Below, piece after piece: positions 16,451 to 24,873 of a DNA stretch of 64,000 bases. The first letter of the stretch is position 1; each line of letters opens with the position of its first letter. The notes under the pieces are model-generated. The model was not told the DNA's origin and made no database searches. It saw nothing but the letters and a program-made list of their open reading frames with translations. The position numbers and the translations under genes are program-made. This DNA is from Bacteroides eggerthii. GTDB lineage: Bacteria; Bacteroidota; Bacteroidia; Bacteroidales; Bacteroidaceae. Location of the stretch: assembly GCF_025146565.1 (NCBI RefSeq), contig NZ_CP102258.1, positions 1,334,001 to 1,398,000 on the forward strand. Direction: 5' to 3'.

Positions 16451-17748
16451 AATATTACAGTACTAACAAACAGGCGCCCGATGCTACTTTGGAAGAGGCC
16501 GTAGTGAAAGGGCTTGCCGCTGACAAAGGACTTTTCATGCCCTTTGCCATCAAACCGTTGCCGCAGGATTTTTACGACAGCATTGACACGCTTGGCTTTC
16601 AGGAGATAGCCTACCGGGTGGCGGATGCTTTCTTTGGAGAGGATGTTCCGGCAGATACGTTGAAACAGATTGTGTATGACACGCTGAGTTTTGATGTGCC
16701 TTTGGTGAAGGTGACGGAGAATATCTATTCCCTTGAGCTGTTTCATGGACCTACGCTTGCCTTTAAGGATGTGGGCGGCCGTTTTATGGCGCGTCTGCTG
16801 GGCTATTTCATCAGGAAAGAGGGCAAGAAGCAGGTGAACGTACTGGTTGCCACTTCGGGGGATACGGGCAGCGCCGTAGCCAACGGTTTCCTCGGTGTGG
16901 AAGGAATCCATGTTTATGTACTTTATCCGAAAGGCAAGGTGAGCGAAATTCAGGAGAAGCAGTTCACTACGCTGGGACAGAACATCACAGCCCTTGAGGT
17001 GGACGGCACATTCGACGACTGTCAGGCGCTGGTGAAAGCCGCCTTCATGGACAAGGAACTTAATGAGCATATGCAACTTACCAGCGCCAACTCCATTAAT
17101 GTGGCGCGTTTCCTCCCGCAGGCCTTTTACTATTTCTATGCCTACGCCCAGTTGAAGCGTGCGGGAAAAGCCGATGATGCCGTAATCTGCGTGCCGAGCG
17201 GTAATTTCGGCAATATAACGGCCGGCCTGTTCGGCAAGCGCATGGGATTGCCTGTGAAACGTTTCATAGCTTCCAATAACCGTAACGATATTTTCTACCA
17301 GTATTTGCAGACGGGTGTTTATGCGCCGCGTCCCAGCATTGCCACAATTGCCAACGCCATGGATGTGGGCGATCCGAGTAACTTTGCTCGTGTGCTTGAT
17401 CTTTACGGGGGGAGTCACGCAGCTATCTCCGCCGAGATAAGCGGCGCCACTTATACGGACGGACAGATAGCCGAAACCATGAAAGAGGTATGGAAAGACA
17501 ATCATTACTTGCTCGACCCTCATGGGGCATGTGGCTTCCGCGCGTTGCAAGAAGGGTTGCAGGCGGGCGAGACGGGTATCTTCCTGGAAACGGCCCATCC
17601 TGCCAAATTCAAAGATACGGTAGAGAAGATTATCGGCGAGGCTGTGCAGATACCGGAAAAATTGCAGGCCTTTATGCGCGGCGAGAAGAAGAGCTTGCCT
17701 ATGTCGAAAGGCTTTGAGGACTTCAAACGCTATCTGATGAGTATCTGA
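16447..17748 (+). CDS. thrC: threonine synthase
   Basis: 433 aa, normal length. It converts O-phosphohomoserine to threonine with pyridoxal phosphate. Visible motifs: ELFHGPTLAFKDVGGRFMARLL near residue 97 (the Lys of FKD is the expected PLP-binding residue), VATSGDTGSAVANGF near 135 for phosphate binding of PLP, and LTSANSINVARFLPQ near 215. The start codon overlaps the stop of the preceding gene (ATGA), which points to translational coupling. Last gene of the operon. Confidence 0.97.
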   Translation: MKYYSTNKQAPDATLEEAVVKGLAADKGLFMPFAIKPLPQDFYDSIDTLGFQEIAYRVADAFFGEDVPADTLKQIVYDTLSFDVPLVKVTENIYSLELFHGPTLAFKDVGGRFMARLLGYFIRKEGKKQVNVLVATSGDTGSAVANGFLGVEGIHVYVLYPKGKVSEIQEKQFTTLGQNITALEVDGTFDDCQALVKAAFMDKELNEHMQLTSANSINVARFLPQAFYYFYAYAQLKRAGKADDAVICVPSGNFGNITAGLFGKRMGLPVKRFIASNNRNDIFYQYLQTGVYAPRPSIATIANAMDVGDPSNFARVLDLYGGSHAAISAEISGATYTDGQIAETMKEVWKDNHYLLDPHGACGFRALQEGLQAGETGIFLETAHPAKFKDTVEKIIGEAVQIPEKLQAFMRGEKKSLPMSKGFEDFKRYLMSI

Positions 17749-17774
17749 CCGGAGCAGGACTGTCGCATTGTGCC

Positions 17775-17790
17775 GGACAAAAGATTGTCC
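17775..17790. terminator. weak hairpin between convergent thrC and thiN
   Basis: GGACAA and TTGTCC form a 6-bp stem with a 4-nt loop 26 bp after the thrC stop. It is followed by TGATACTTTGG, only a poor T tract, so its role as terminator is uncertain. Confidence 0.35.
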
Positions 17791-17823
17791 TGATACTTTG
17801 GGGCATTACCCGTTTCCGATATC

Positions 17824-18492
17824 TCAAGGCTCAATGGGGAAATTCAGGAACAGTAGGTATTCTCCTTCAGCTTCGACTGTAAACTCAGTGCCGGTACATT
17901 CGTTGAGAGTGCCTTGCCACCAGTTGGTGAAGTCGCTGAGAGGATATACCAGTCCGATTCCATGCAGCCTGCGGGCGCCGAAGTTGATGATAGATACCTG
18001 CTGCCCCGGCCGGCAGGGGAGGGTACACGTGTTCCGGCAAGGGATGAAAACGCCATAGTCTGTATAAGTACATACATCGGCTCCGGCACGCATGTAGTCC
18101 ATAAGCAGGCTGATATTTCCCAAAGTATGGTCTTCGCGTCTGCCGGTGGCGCCTACGATGGCTATCCGGCGTTTCCCTTGTGACAATAAGTAGCTGACGG
18201 CTTTGGTCTGGTCGTTGGTCTCCTGTTCGGAGATGCAGTGGAGCAGATGGCCGTACTTCCGGCGGTTCTCCTCGCAGATGGAGTCGCCATCGCCTATAAT
18301 AAGATTGGGAATATGCCCCTGCCGGATGTATTCGTCTGCACCGCCGTCGCAACAAACCACATAAGGGGCGCTTTCCAGTATATGCAGGGGAAGGGAAGCC
18401 GTAGGATATTCCCCGTTAGCCAGAACCACTGCCTCGACTTCGGTGCAGCGGCTATACAACTTCGTTGTGCCTTTATATTCTTCTTTCATCAC
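17824..18492 (-). CDS. thiN: thiamine pyrophosphokinase
   Basis: 222 aa. It transfers pyrophosphate from ATP to thiamine, giving thiamine diphosphate. Seen: VVLANGEYPTASLPLHIL at the start, YVVCCDGGADEYIRQG near 48, IIGDGDSI near 68, EQETNDQTKAVSYLLSQG near 90, and VGATGRREDHTLGNI near 115, the standard TPK motifs. Third gene of a minus-strand operon after the TonB receptor and PnuT, all behind a TPP riboswitch; it traps imported thiamine in the cell. The gap to pnuT is 12 bp. Confidence 0.95.
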   Translation of the reverse strand: MMKEEYKGTTKLYSRCTEVEAVVLANGEYPTASLPLHILESAPYVVCCDGGADEYIRQGHIPNLIIGDGDSICEENRRKYGHLLHCISEQETNDQTKAVSYLLSQGKRRIAIVGATGRREDHTLGNISLLMDYMRAGADVCTYTDYGVFIPCRNTCTLPCRPGQQVSIINFGARRLHGIGLVYPLSDFTNWWQGTLNECTGTEFTVEAEGEYLLFLNFPIEP

Positions 18493-18504
18493 CTTGTTTC
18501 TTTA

Positions 18505-19110
18505 TCATTCTTTCATCATCTTCTTCCATTTGAAGTAGCCAAAGATAGCGATTATTGTGTAAAGGGCATATAATGCAGCGGTAAAATCAAGTCCTTTGTA
18601 AACGTACAGTCCGGCGCTTACGGCATCCACGCCAATCCATGCCCACCATTGCTCTACGTATTTCCGCGCCAGCATCCACATGCCGATGATGCTTAGTGCG
18701 GTGGTGAAAGAATCCAGCAAGGGGACATTGCTGTCTGTGAAGTTTATGAGTATCCAGGCAATGCCTGCAAACGTAGCGGCAAATACGGCAGTGAGCGGTA
18801 GCAGATAGTGCAACGGCATACGGGTAATGGGTGGTTTCTGCTGCGGGTTCTCTATATTCGCGGCGGTCTTTTTGAGGATTGTCCGCCGGAGGAACGCTCC
18901 GTACTTCCACATCATCCAGCCGTATATGGCAGCGCCAAGATAGTAGATGTTGATGCCGAAGTCGGCATATAGACCTGCGTTGTAGTAGACGAAGATGTAG
19001 ATAGCAGGCATGATGATGCCTGCTATCCAAAGATATATACTTGCCTTGTACTCCAGCCAAAGGTAGAGAAGTCCTACAAGTGTTCCGATGATTTCGAGAG
19101 TTTGCTCCAT
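18505..19110 (-). CDS. pnuT: PnuC-family inner-membrane transporter, probably for thiamine (PnuT)
   Basis: 201 aa, strongly hydrophobic with about 6-7 membrane segments. The PnuC fold is indicated by IIGTLVGLLYLWLEYKASIYLW at the start and by EQWWAWIGVDAVSAGLYVYKG near 165. PnuC proteins take up nicotinamide riboside; the PnuT branch is assigned to thiamine on the basis of riboswitch control and gene neighbours. Here it lies between a TonB receptor and thiamine pyrophosphokinase behind a TPP riboswitch, so thiamine is the likely substrate. PnuC-type carriers work by facilitated diffusion with metabolic trapping, and the kinase next door provides the trap. Confidence 0.9.
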   Translation of the reverse strand: MEQTLEIIGTLVGLLYLWLEYKASIYLWIAGIIMPAIYIFVYYNAGLYADFGINIYYLGAAIYGWMMWKYGAFLRRTILKKTAANIENPQQKPPITRMPLHYLLPLTAVFAATFAGIAWILINFTDSNVPLLDSFTTALSIIGMWMLARKYVEQWWAWIGVDAVSAGLYVYKGLDFTAALYALYTIIAIFGYFKWKKMMKE

Positions 19111-19162
19111 AACAAATCTTGGGTGCCGAATGTTGGGACATTCATAATTAAGTATTCGGGTG

Positions 19163-21403
19163 TCAGAAACGCAGGGATATGTGCCCTAATACATTGGTAC
19201 CTGCCTGTGCGGCATATCCTGCGTAGTTGTAGCGCACTTTCTGGCCGTCTTCATAATAGAAGCCGCTGCCTGCGTAGCCATTGTTCTCATATTCTTCGTT
19301 GAAGAGGTTATAGATGGTGCATCCTACGGTTATCGACTTTATTTTGGGTAACGCAAATGTATACGATAAGTTCAGGTTGCTGACGAAATAGGCATCCAGG
19401 ATATGGTCTTTACAATCCAGGTTACTCATGTATTGTTTGCTGACGTATTGTGATTGCAAAGATGCCTCAAAGCCTTTGTATGTATAGCCGAAGCGATTGT
19501 TCAGCAGGAAATCGGGAGAGAAGGCGATATGGGTGTCGCCCAAATAAGTGCTCCACTTCTCACCTGCCGGATCTTCGTTCTCGTAAAGGGTTTCGGTGAA
19601 GTTCTCTACGCGGTTGCGGCTTAAGGTGGCGTTGATGTCCCATTGGAAGCCGCAAGGTAGCTTCAGACCCGCCATCAGCTCAATGCCCATGCGATAGCTG
19701 TCGGGGACGTTGGCGGCTACGGCTTCGCCGATTTCATTCAGCTCGCCGGTCAGTACCAGTTGGTCTTTGTAGTCCATGTAGTACAAATTGGCGCCGAGAT
19801 TCAGCCATGAGTTGGCAAAGGTGTACCCCAATTCGTAGTCGAACAGACGCTCTGCTTTGGGATGTTCGGTAAACTTGCCGTCCGTATAGTTGTTACGCGT
19901 AGGCTCTTTGTGGGCTACGCTGAAAGATCCGTACACCCGGTTGTTGCGGTTGATCTGCCATGACAGCCCGGCTTTGGGATTGAAGAAATCGAACTTCTCG
20001 TGAATGGCAAGCTGTTGCAGCCCGTCGCCGGTGACACTGTTCCATTTGTCATTCTGCCCGTACATCTTATAGGAGATGTGGCGGTACTGCAAATCCGCAT
20101 AGGCGTTGAGGCCATCGCACAATTCATAGTCGGCTTTCAGGTAGAGGTTGCCGTCATTCTTCGTGGCATTGTTGCGGTAGTAGTCTTTGTCGGGGTCGAG
20201 GGTGCCGATGTAGTTCTTTACCCACAGCACTTTGCCGAAGTGGTCGCCGTCGTAACGGTTCAATCCTCCGCCCAGGGATGCGTGCAGGCGGCTGCCTTTA
20301 TAATTCACAGAGAAGATACCGCCGCCAAACCAATTGTCCATTGCTTTTTTGCGGATAAGGTCGCTCTTCTTTACAGTCTCACCGTCATGCTCATACGGCA
20401 GCAGACCGTATTCCACCAGCTTGCGGTTGTCCTTGTACTCCTGATAGTAGCCGTCTCCTTTGGTATAGTGCAGACCTGCATTCACGTTCCAGGCAGAGGT
20501 GAAGTTATGGTTAAAGAGCAGTTGGTAGTTCTTTTGCACGTAGTTGTCTGTTTGGTCTTCGTAGTAGTGGGCTGTGCCGTTGTCGTCGGTGTACATATAT
20601 CCGCAGGAGTTGTAACGGCGACCGTACTCCTTCATTTCTTCTTTGCTGGCATAGTTCCAGGCATGGTAGGTGCGTTCTTTGCCGCCGAAAGTTATCAGCT
20701 TGACCGAAGTGTTGTCATTGTAATATCCGCCTTGCAGGTAGTAAGAGTTCAGTCCTACCGATGCGCGGTCAATGTATCCGTCCGAACTGATGTTGGACAG
20801 GCGGGCATCGAAAGACCAATGGTCGTTGATGAGTCCTGTACCCACTTTCACCGTCTCCTTGTGTGTGTTGAACGAGCCGTACGAACCGTTCAGCTCGGCA
20901 TACGGCTTCAGGGAGAAGTCTCCCGTCTGCATGTTGATGCTGGCTCCGAACGCTCCTGCACCATTGGTGGAGGTTCCTGCGCCGCGCTGTATCTGCATGT
21001 CTTTGACGGAAGATGCGAAGTCGGGCAGGTTCACCCAGAATACGTTGTGGCTCTCGGCATCGTTGATGGGAATACCGTTGGCGGTGACGTTGATGCGTGT
21101 TCCGTCCGTACCGCGCACTCTCAATGTCGTATAACCGATGCCGGCTCCGGCATCACTGGTGGTGATGGCGGACGGTGTCATGCTCAACAGGTACGGCAGG
21201 TCCTGGCCGAAGTTCTGCTTTTTGAGTTGGTCTTTGTTGATGTTGGTAAACGCCACCGGGGTAGTCCCTGTGGCACGTGTGGAGATAATCTCTACTTCCT
21301 GCAAGTCTATGACCCGCAGGCTGTCCTTTTCCTTTGTCTGTGCACAGACATTCAGCGCTGCCATAAACAGACACGCTGCCATTGCATACTTCTTCATTTG
21401 CAA
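19163..21403 (-). CDS. TonB-dependent outer-membrane receptor for thiamine or its precursors
   Basis: 746 aa with a signal peptide (KKYAMAACLFMAALNVCAQ), a plug domain (DLQEVEIISTRATGTTPVAF; YTTLRVRGTDGTRINVTANG near 90; MQIQRGAGTSTNGAGAFGASI near 135) and a 22-strand-type barrel ending in LGHISLRF with a C-terminal Phe. No N-terminal CarboxypepD-like domain, so it is a classical vitamin/siderophore-type receptor. The ligand is inferred from the TPP riboswitch in its leader and from pnuT and thiN downstream. The gap to pnuT is 52 bp. Confidence 0.92.
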   Translation of the reverse strand: MQMKKYAMAACLFMAALNVCAQTKEKDSLRVIDLQEVEIISTRATGTTPVAFTNINKDQLKKQNFGQDLPYLLSMTPSAITTSDAGAGIGYTTLRVRGTDGTRINVTANGIPINDAESHNVFWVNLPDFASSVKDMQIQRGAGTSTNGAGAFGASINMQTGDFSLKPYAELNGSYGSFNTHKETVKVGTGLINDHWSFDARLSNISSDGYIDRASVGLNSYYLQGGYYNDNTSVKLITFGGKERTYHAWNYASKEEMKEYGRRYNSCGYMYTDDNGTAHYYEDQTDNYVQKNYQLLFNHNFTSAWNVNAGLHYTKGDGYYQEYKDNRKLVEYGLLPYEHDGETVKKSDLIRKKAMDNWFGGGIFSVNYKGSRLHASLGGGLNRYDGDHFGKVLWVKNYIGTLDPDKDYYRNNATKNDGNLYLKADYELCDGLNAYADLQYRHISYKMYGQNDKWNSVTGDGLQQLAIHEKFDFFNPKAGLSWQINRNNRVYGSFSVAHKEPTRNNYTDGKFTEHPKAERLFDYELGYTFANSWLNLGANLYYMDYKDQLVLTGELNEIGEAVAANVPDSYRMGIELMAGLKLPCGFQWDINATLSRNRVENFTETLYENEDPAGEKWSTYLGDTHIAFSPDFLLNNRFGYTYKGFEASLQSQYVSKQYMSNLDCKDHILDAYFVSNLNLSYTFALPKIKSITVGCTIYNLFNEEYENNGYAGSGFYYEDGQKVRYNYAGYAAQAGTNVLGHISLRF

Positions 21404-21450
21404 TTTTAACGATTAATGATTAATATAGAAAAGGGGAACTTTTCTTCTTT

Positions 21451-21527
21451 TCCCTCCGCCGGCACTACCCGGATCAGGTCAATGGGTATGTTCTCAGCCC
21501 GTCATATTAGGGCACCCCTTAGTTGAA
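21451..21527 (-). ncRNA. TPP riboswitch (THI element)
   Basis: Read on the minus strand this contains the whole THI-box signature in order: GGGGTGCCC, then GGGCTGAGAACATACCC, GACCTGATCCGGGTAGTGC and GGCGGAGGGA. These are the conserved pyrimidine- and pyrophosphate-binding helices of TPP aptamers. It ends about 48 nt before the receptor start codon. With TPP bound it should switch off the thiamine uptake operon. No clear intrinsic terminator with a T-run follows, so control may be at translation initiation. Confidence 0.97.
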
Positions 21528-21535
21528 ATCGGATG

Positions 21536-21567
21536 CAAAAGTATCTCTTTTGATCGAAAGGTACAAA
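21536..21567 (-). promoter_or_regulatory. promoter of the thiamine operon
   Basis: On the minus strand TTTG (complement of 21564-21567), 20 nt, then TACTTTTG (complement of 21536-21543). This fits the Bacteroides consensus in both boxes and spacing. Transcription would start about at the first base of the riboswitch. Confidence 0.8.
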
Positions 21568-21645
21568 TAAAGTGGCGGGGAAATGAAATTATTTGTTAAT
21601 TTTGTCCCTGACTAATAATTAATCATTTATAATCTACAATTAATC

Positions 21646-22515
21646 ATGTTATCATCTTTATTTATGGCGGCATTTGCCGCCCAAACTTCTGAAGAAGGTT
21701 TCAGCAAACTTCAGATTTTTATGCAGCAGCTGATAGATTGGGGAGTAGGAGCCGGAGGGCGCATCATAGGCGCTATTCTAATTTTTGTAGTCGGACGGTT
21801 CCTTATCTCTTTCATCAAGAAACTTCTGTCTAAGCTTCTTATGAAGCGACATATTGATGCCGGTATTCAGAGCTTCATCAAGAGTCTGGTGAACATACTG
21901 TTGACGATCCTGCTGATTATAGCCGTTATCGGTAAGTTGGGAGTGGAAACAACCTCGTTCGCTGCCCTGTTGGCATCTGCCGGTGTGGCGGTGGGTATGG
22001 CGTTGTCCGGGAACTTGCAGAATTTTGCAGGCGGACTTATTGTGTTGTTGTTCCGCCCGTTCAAAGTCGGCGACTGGATTGAAAGCCAGGGCGTGTCCGG
22101 TACGGTGCGTGAGATCCAGATATTTCATACCATTCTTACTACGGCCGATAACAAAGTTATTTATATTCCTAACGGTGCTTTGAGCAGCGGTACGGTGACT
22201 AATTACAGTCGTGAAGAGACGCGTCGTGTGGATTGGGTCATCGGCGTGGAGTATGGTGAGAATTATGATAAGGTAGAAAGTACCGTACGCCGCATACTTG
22301 CAGCCGATAGCCGCATCCTGAATACTCCGGAACCTTTCGTGGCCCTTCATGCTTTGGATGCCAGCAGTGTGAATGTCGTGATCCGCGTTTGGGTGAAGAA
22401 CAGTGATTACTGGGGAGTTTATTTTGATATGAACAAGACTATTTATGCTACATTCAACAAGGAAGGAATCGGGTTCCCGTTCCCGCAGTTGACGGTGCAT
22501 CAGGCAAAGGATTGA
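21646..22515 (+). CDS. MscS-family mechanosensitive ion channel
   Basis: 289 aa, the size of E. coli MscS. Three hydrophobic segments (about 30-55, 75-100, 105-130), of which the last is the pore helix (FAALLASAGVAVGMALSGNLQNFAGG). Then comes the family motif IVLLFRPFKVGDWIE near 135 and the cytoplasmic beta domain (IPNGALSSGTVTNYS near 175). It opens under membrane tension to release solutes after osmotic downshift. A TAnnTTTG box (TAATTTTG, 21597-21604) lies upstream. Single gene followed by a strong terminator. Confidence 0.93.
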   Translation: MLSSLFMAAFAAQTSEEGFSKLQIFMQQLIDWGVGAGGRIIGAILIFVVGRFLISFIKKLLSKLLMKRHIDAGIQSFIKSLVNILLTILLIIAVIGKLGVETTSFAALLASAGVAVGMALSGNLQNFAGGLIVLLFRPFKVGDWIESQGVSGTVREIQIFHTILTTADNKVIYIPNGALSSGTVTNYSREETRRVDWVIGVEYGENYDKVESTVRRILAADSRILNTPEPFVALHALDASSVNVVIRVWVKNSDYWGVYFDMNKTIYATFNKEGIGFPFPQLTVHQAKD

Positions 22516-22543
22516 TGAACTTTCATAAAGTTTCGGATTTTTT

Positions 22544-22588
22544 TATATCAAAAGGGAGTTGCACCAAGTGTTACTCCCTTTTGATATA
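22544..22588. terminator. bidirectional terminator between mscS and the small gene at 22606
   Basis: A perfect 16-bp stem: TATATCAAAAGGGAGT (22544-22559) with ACTCCCTTTTGATATA (22573-22588), 13-nt loop. The T-rich outer arms provide U tracts in both directions, and it lies between convergent genes. Confidence 0.85.
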
Positions 22589-22605
22589 ATGTATATGCCC
22601 TGTTT

Positions 22606-22854
22606 TTACCTCCCGTATGTTTCGAGTTCCTCTTCTGTTTCTTCGCAAGTATTTTGTTCCGGATTGAGCAGACGGTTGATCTCTCTCCGTTTGTTCAGGT
22701 CTGTGAAATAACTTTCTACTACTGCATACAGATTGAATCCTGTTGTGGAACCTGCTGCCAGTTCCAATGACTCAACCAGCTGTCCTACTGCCCGGTGAAT
22801 GCGTTTCTTGTCAATGAAATGCAATTCATTACTATGAATCAAGTTCTTTTCCAT
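22606..22854 (-). CDS. small protein of unknown function
   Basis: 82 aa, mostly charged and predicted helical, with no membrane segment and no signal peptide. Residues 1-20 (MEKNLIHSNELHFIDKKRIH) precede a likely helix (RAVGQLVESLELAAG) and an acidic C-terminus (EETEEELETYG). I do not recognise a family. It is supported as a gene by its own ATG in a clean frame, the terminator right behind it, and no better competing frame. It lies between the mscS gene (convergent) and the two-component regulator genes. Confidence 0.6.
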   Translation of the reverse strand: MEKNLIHSNELHFIDKKRIHRAVGQLVESLELAAGSTTGFNLYAVVESYFTDLNKRREINRLLNPEQNTCEETEEELETYGR

Positions 22855-23049
22855 AATGGTTGCTTCTTTAAATTAGTGCTGTTATAACATTCTGCCGGGC
22901 AAGTTAGTTCAGGTACAATGGGATATGGGAGACACAAAATGAACCGGTGGAGGAGAGAAAACCGGCCATCTGATGACTGGTTGCTCAATAAAAAATGATG
23001 AGAGGCAGGATGTGGCCTTATTTGAGAGGATTGTCTTGAAAAATATTAA

Positions 23050-23820
23050 TCAATAATTGAGCCACAACCTGAACGCAGAGGCTTTGCCTTCGCTTATGAT
23101 AATGTCCGATTTGAATGGTGGATGTACTACGACCTTTATCCTTCCTTTAAAAAAGGGAGCTGCCCGGTCAATGGCATCCACGTTAAGAATCATTTGCCGG
23201 TTCACACGAAAGAATTGTTCAGGATCCAGTTGTTCTTCCAGTTTATTTAAAGACAGGTCCAGTATATGTTCCCGGCCGCTTGGGGTGACTGCAAACGTCG
23301 TCTTTTCTTCCGAATAGAAATAGGCAATATCCTCCACCCGTAACAACCAGAACTCATCGGTTCCGGAAATAAGAAAACGACTTCTATATTTCTTTTCAGG
23401 ATGTTTCAATGTCTCAAGCAGTGTTTCCATATATTTCTCCGATTTCAGCCATGCCTGACCATGGAGGGTCTCATATTTGGCGATAGCATCCGATAAGCGT
23501 TGCTCGTCTACCGGTTTAAGTATATAATCTATGCTGTTTACGGAAAAAGCGCGTATGGCATATTGATCATATGCTGTTGTGAAGATAACGGCTGATTTCG
23601 GCTTGGCTGCAGACAGAAAGTCGAAGGCATCTCCGTCTGTAAGATGTATGTCCAGAAAAATCAGTTCGGGATGTTCATGGGAGGCAAACCATTCCACAGC
23701 GTCATCCACACTGCCGGGAATAATCTCAATATTCCATTCGGGGCGCAGTGAAGATACCATAGAGTGTAACAGGCGTGCCGCAGGTATCTCATCTTCTATA
23801 ATGACTGTATTTAGCTTCAT
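23050..23820 (-). CDS. LytTR-family response regulator
   Basis: 256 aa. Receiver domain about 1-120 with the acidic pair Glu9-Asp10, phospho-acceptor Asp57 (LIFLDIHL), Thr81/Thr82 and Lys102 (YILKPVD). C-terminal LytTR DNA-binding domain about 150-256 (RFLISGTDEFWLLRVEDIAYFYSEEKTTF, FFRVNRQMILNVDAID). It is the partner of the kinase encoded just upstream, whose stop it overlaps by 4 bp. Because kinase and regulator follow an RND pump on the same strand, the likely target is that pump operon. Confidence 0.93.
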   Translation of the reverse strand: MKLNTVIIEDEIPAARLLHSMVSSLRPEWNIEIIPGSVDDAVEWFASHEHPELIFLDIHLTDGDAFDFLSAAKPKSAVIFTTAYDQYAIRAFSVNSIDYILKPVDEQRLSDAIAKYETLHGQAWLKSEKYMETLLETLKHPEKKYRSRFLISGTDEFWLLRVEDIAYFYSEEKTTFAVTPSGREHILDLSLNKLEEQLDPEQFFRVNRQMILNVDAIDRAAPFFKGRIKVVVHPPFKSDIIISEGKASAFRLWLNY

Positions 23821-24842
23821 TGTATAATCGGTATTTTAACTGTAAAAACAGAATCTTCTTTCTGAATGACAATATTCTTATTCGACATCAGCCGACATCG
23901 ATTTGACAAATTTTTCAGTCCTATCCCGGACGAGGAGTCCTTTTTTTTCTTTGGAGAAACCGGATTGCTGACTACCAAATATTCATTGTCTATTTCGATG
24001 TGGATAGTCATGGGCTTATCGGGGGAAATGGAATTGTGCTTGATCACATTTTCTACCAATAATTGCAGGGTAAGTGGAGGTATCTGCCGTTCCATATATT
24101 CGGGGGGAATACGGCAGTCATAACTGATGCAATCGCCCAAACGAACCTTGTGTAGGAACAAGTAGGAATTCATAAAGTCTAATTCTTCTTTTAGCGGGAT
24201 CAGGTTCCTGTCCTGACATTGGAGAACATAGCGGTATACGGATGATAGGTTTTGGGTAAAGCATACTGCATTGTCCGGATTATATTTTATTTCGGCAATC
24301 AGCGTATTCAAGCTGTTAAACAGAAAATGTGGATTCAGCTGGTTTTGCAAGGCAGTATATTTGGCCCGAGAGTTCTCCATCTGCAATTTAGCGGCTTCCT
24401 GTTGTAACAACCAGTTAGCTTGCAGGGTACGGTTGGAGAGTAACAGCCCGATGACTACCATTTCTGCCATCCACACGACTATCAGCAAATTCCAACCGCT
24501 ACGCGAGAAGTTGAATATCGGTTCTACATTTGCCAGAATTTTAGCCGTTACGAATACACCGTAGTTCAACATCAGAAAGAGGAAAATGACACTCATATAG
24601 ACCATGACGAGCTTCCATTTCCGGAAAGTATTAATAACATACTGCCTGTTTACCCATTCGGACAATCGAAGTGTGGAATATCCCACCAGGTTGAATGCGA
24701 GTATGGTGAAGACAACCGCTCCCCATGAATAAAACGCCTCAGCCGTCTTAGGTGAGAAATCCGTATAGTTGGCAATCAGGAAGTAGGAGAAAAGTCCCAG
24801 CCCTGAAAATAATAGCATATATGTTATTGTGGTCCATTTCAT
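23817..24842 (-). CDS. LytS/YehU-type sensor histidine kinase
   Basis: 341 aa from the ATG at 24842 (MKWTTITYMLLFSGLGLFSYF); the frame is open 99 nt further up into the tolC gene but without family similarity. Four hydrophobic segments in the first 150 residues (about 5-25, 35-55, 80-105, 120-145), no large periplasmic domain. Then the His_kinase signature ALQNQLNPHFLFNSLNTLIAEI near 185, with the phospho-acceptor His in NPHF, and an ATP-binding domain (LTLQLLVENVIKHN near 255, SSGIGLKNLSNRCRL near 310). The few extracellular residues suggest that it senses a membrane or intramembrane signal. The gap to the tolC gene is 31 bp. Confidence 0.92.
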   Translation of the reverse strand: MKWTTITYMLLFSGLGLFSYFLIANYTDFSPKTAEAFYSWGAVVFTILAFNLVGYSTLRLSEWVNRQYVINTFRKWKLVMVYMSVIFLFLMLNYGVFVTAKILANVEPIFNFSRSGWNLLIVVWMAEMVVIGLLLSNRTLQANWLLQQEAAKLQMENSRAKYTALQNQLNPHFLFNSLNTLIAEIKYNPDNAVCFTQNLSSVYRYVLQCQDRNLIPLKEELDFMNSYLFLHKVRLGDCISYDCRIPPEYMERQIPPLTLQLLVENVIKHNSISPDKPMTIHIEIDNEYLVVSNPVSPKKKKDSSSGIGLKNLSNRCRLMSNKNIVIQKEDSVFTVKIPIIQ

Positions 24843-24873
24843 AGGGGATAAAGATACTATAAATTCTGATGAT

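Noticed and set aside
20000..21409. 469-codon open frame on the plus strand opposite the thiamine receptor
   Set aside because: Val/Ala/His-rich nonsense translation over a clearly coding minus-strand gene; it would also start inside a barrel.
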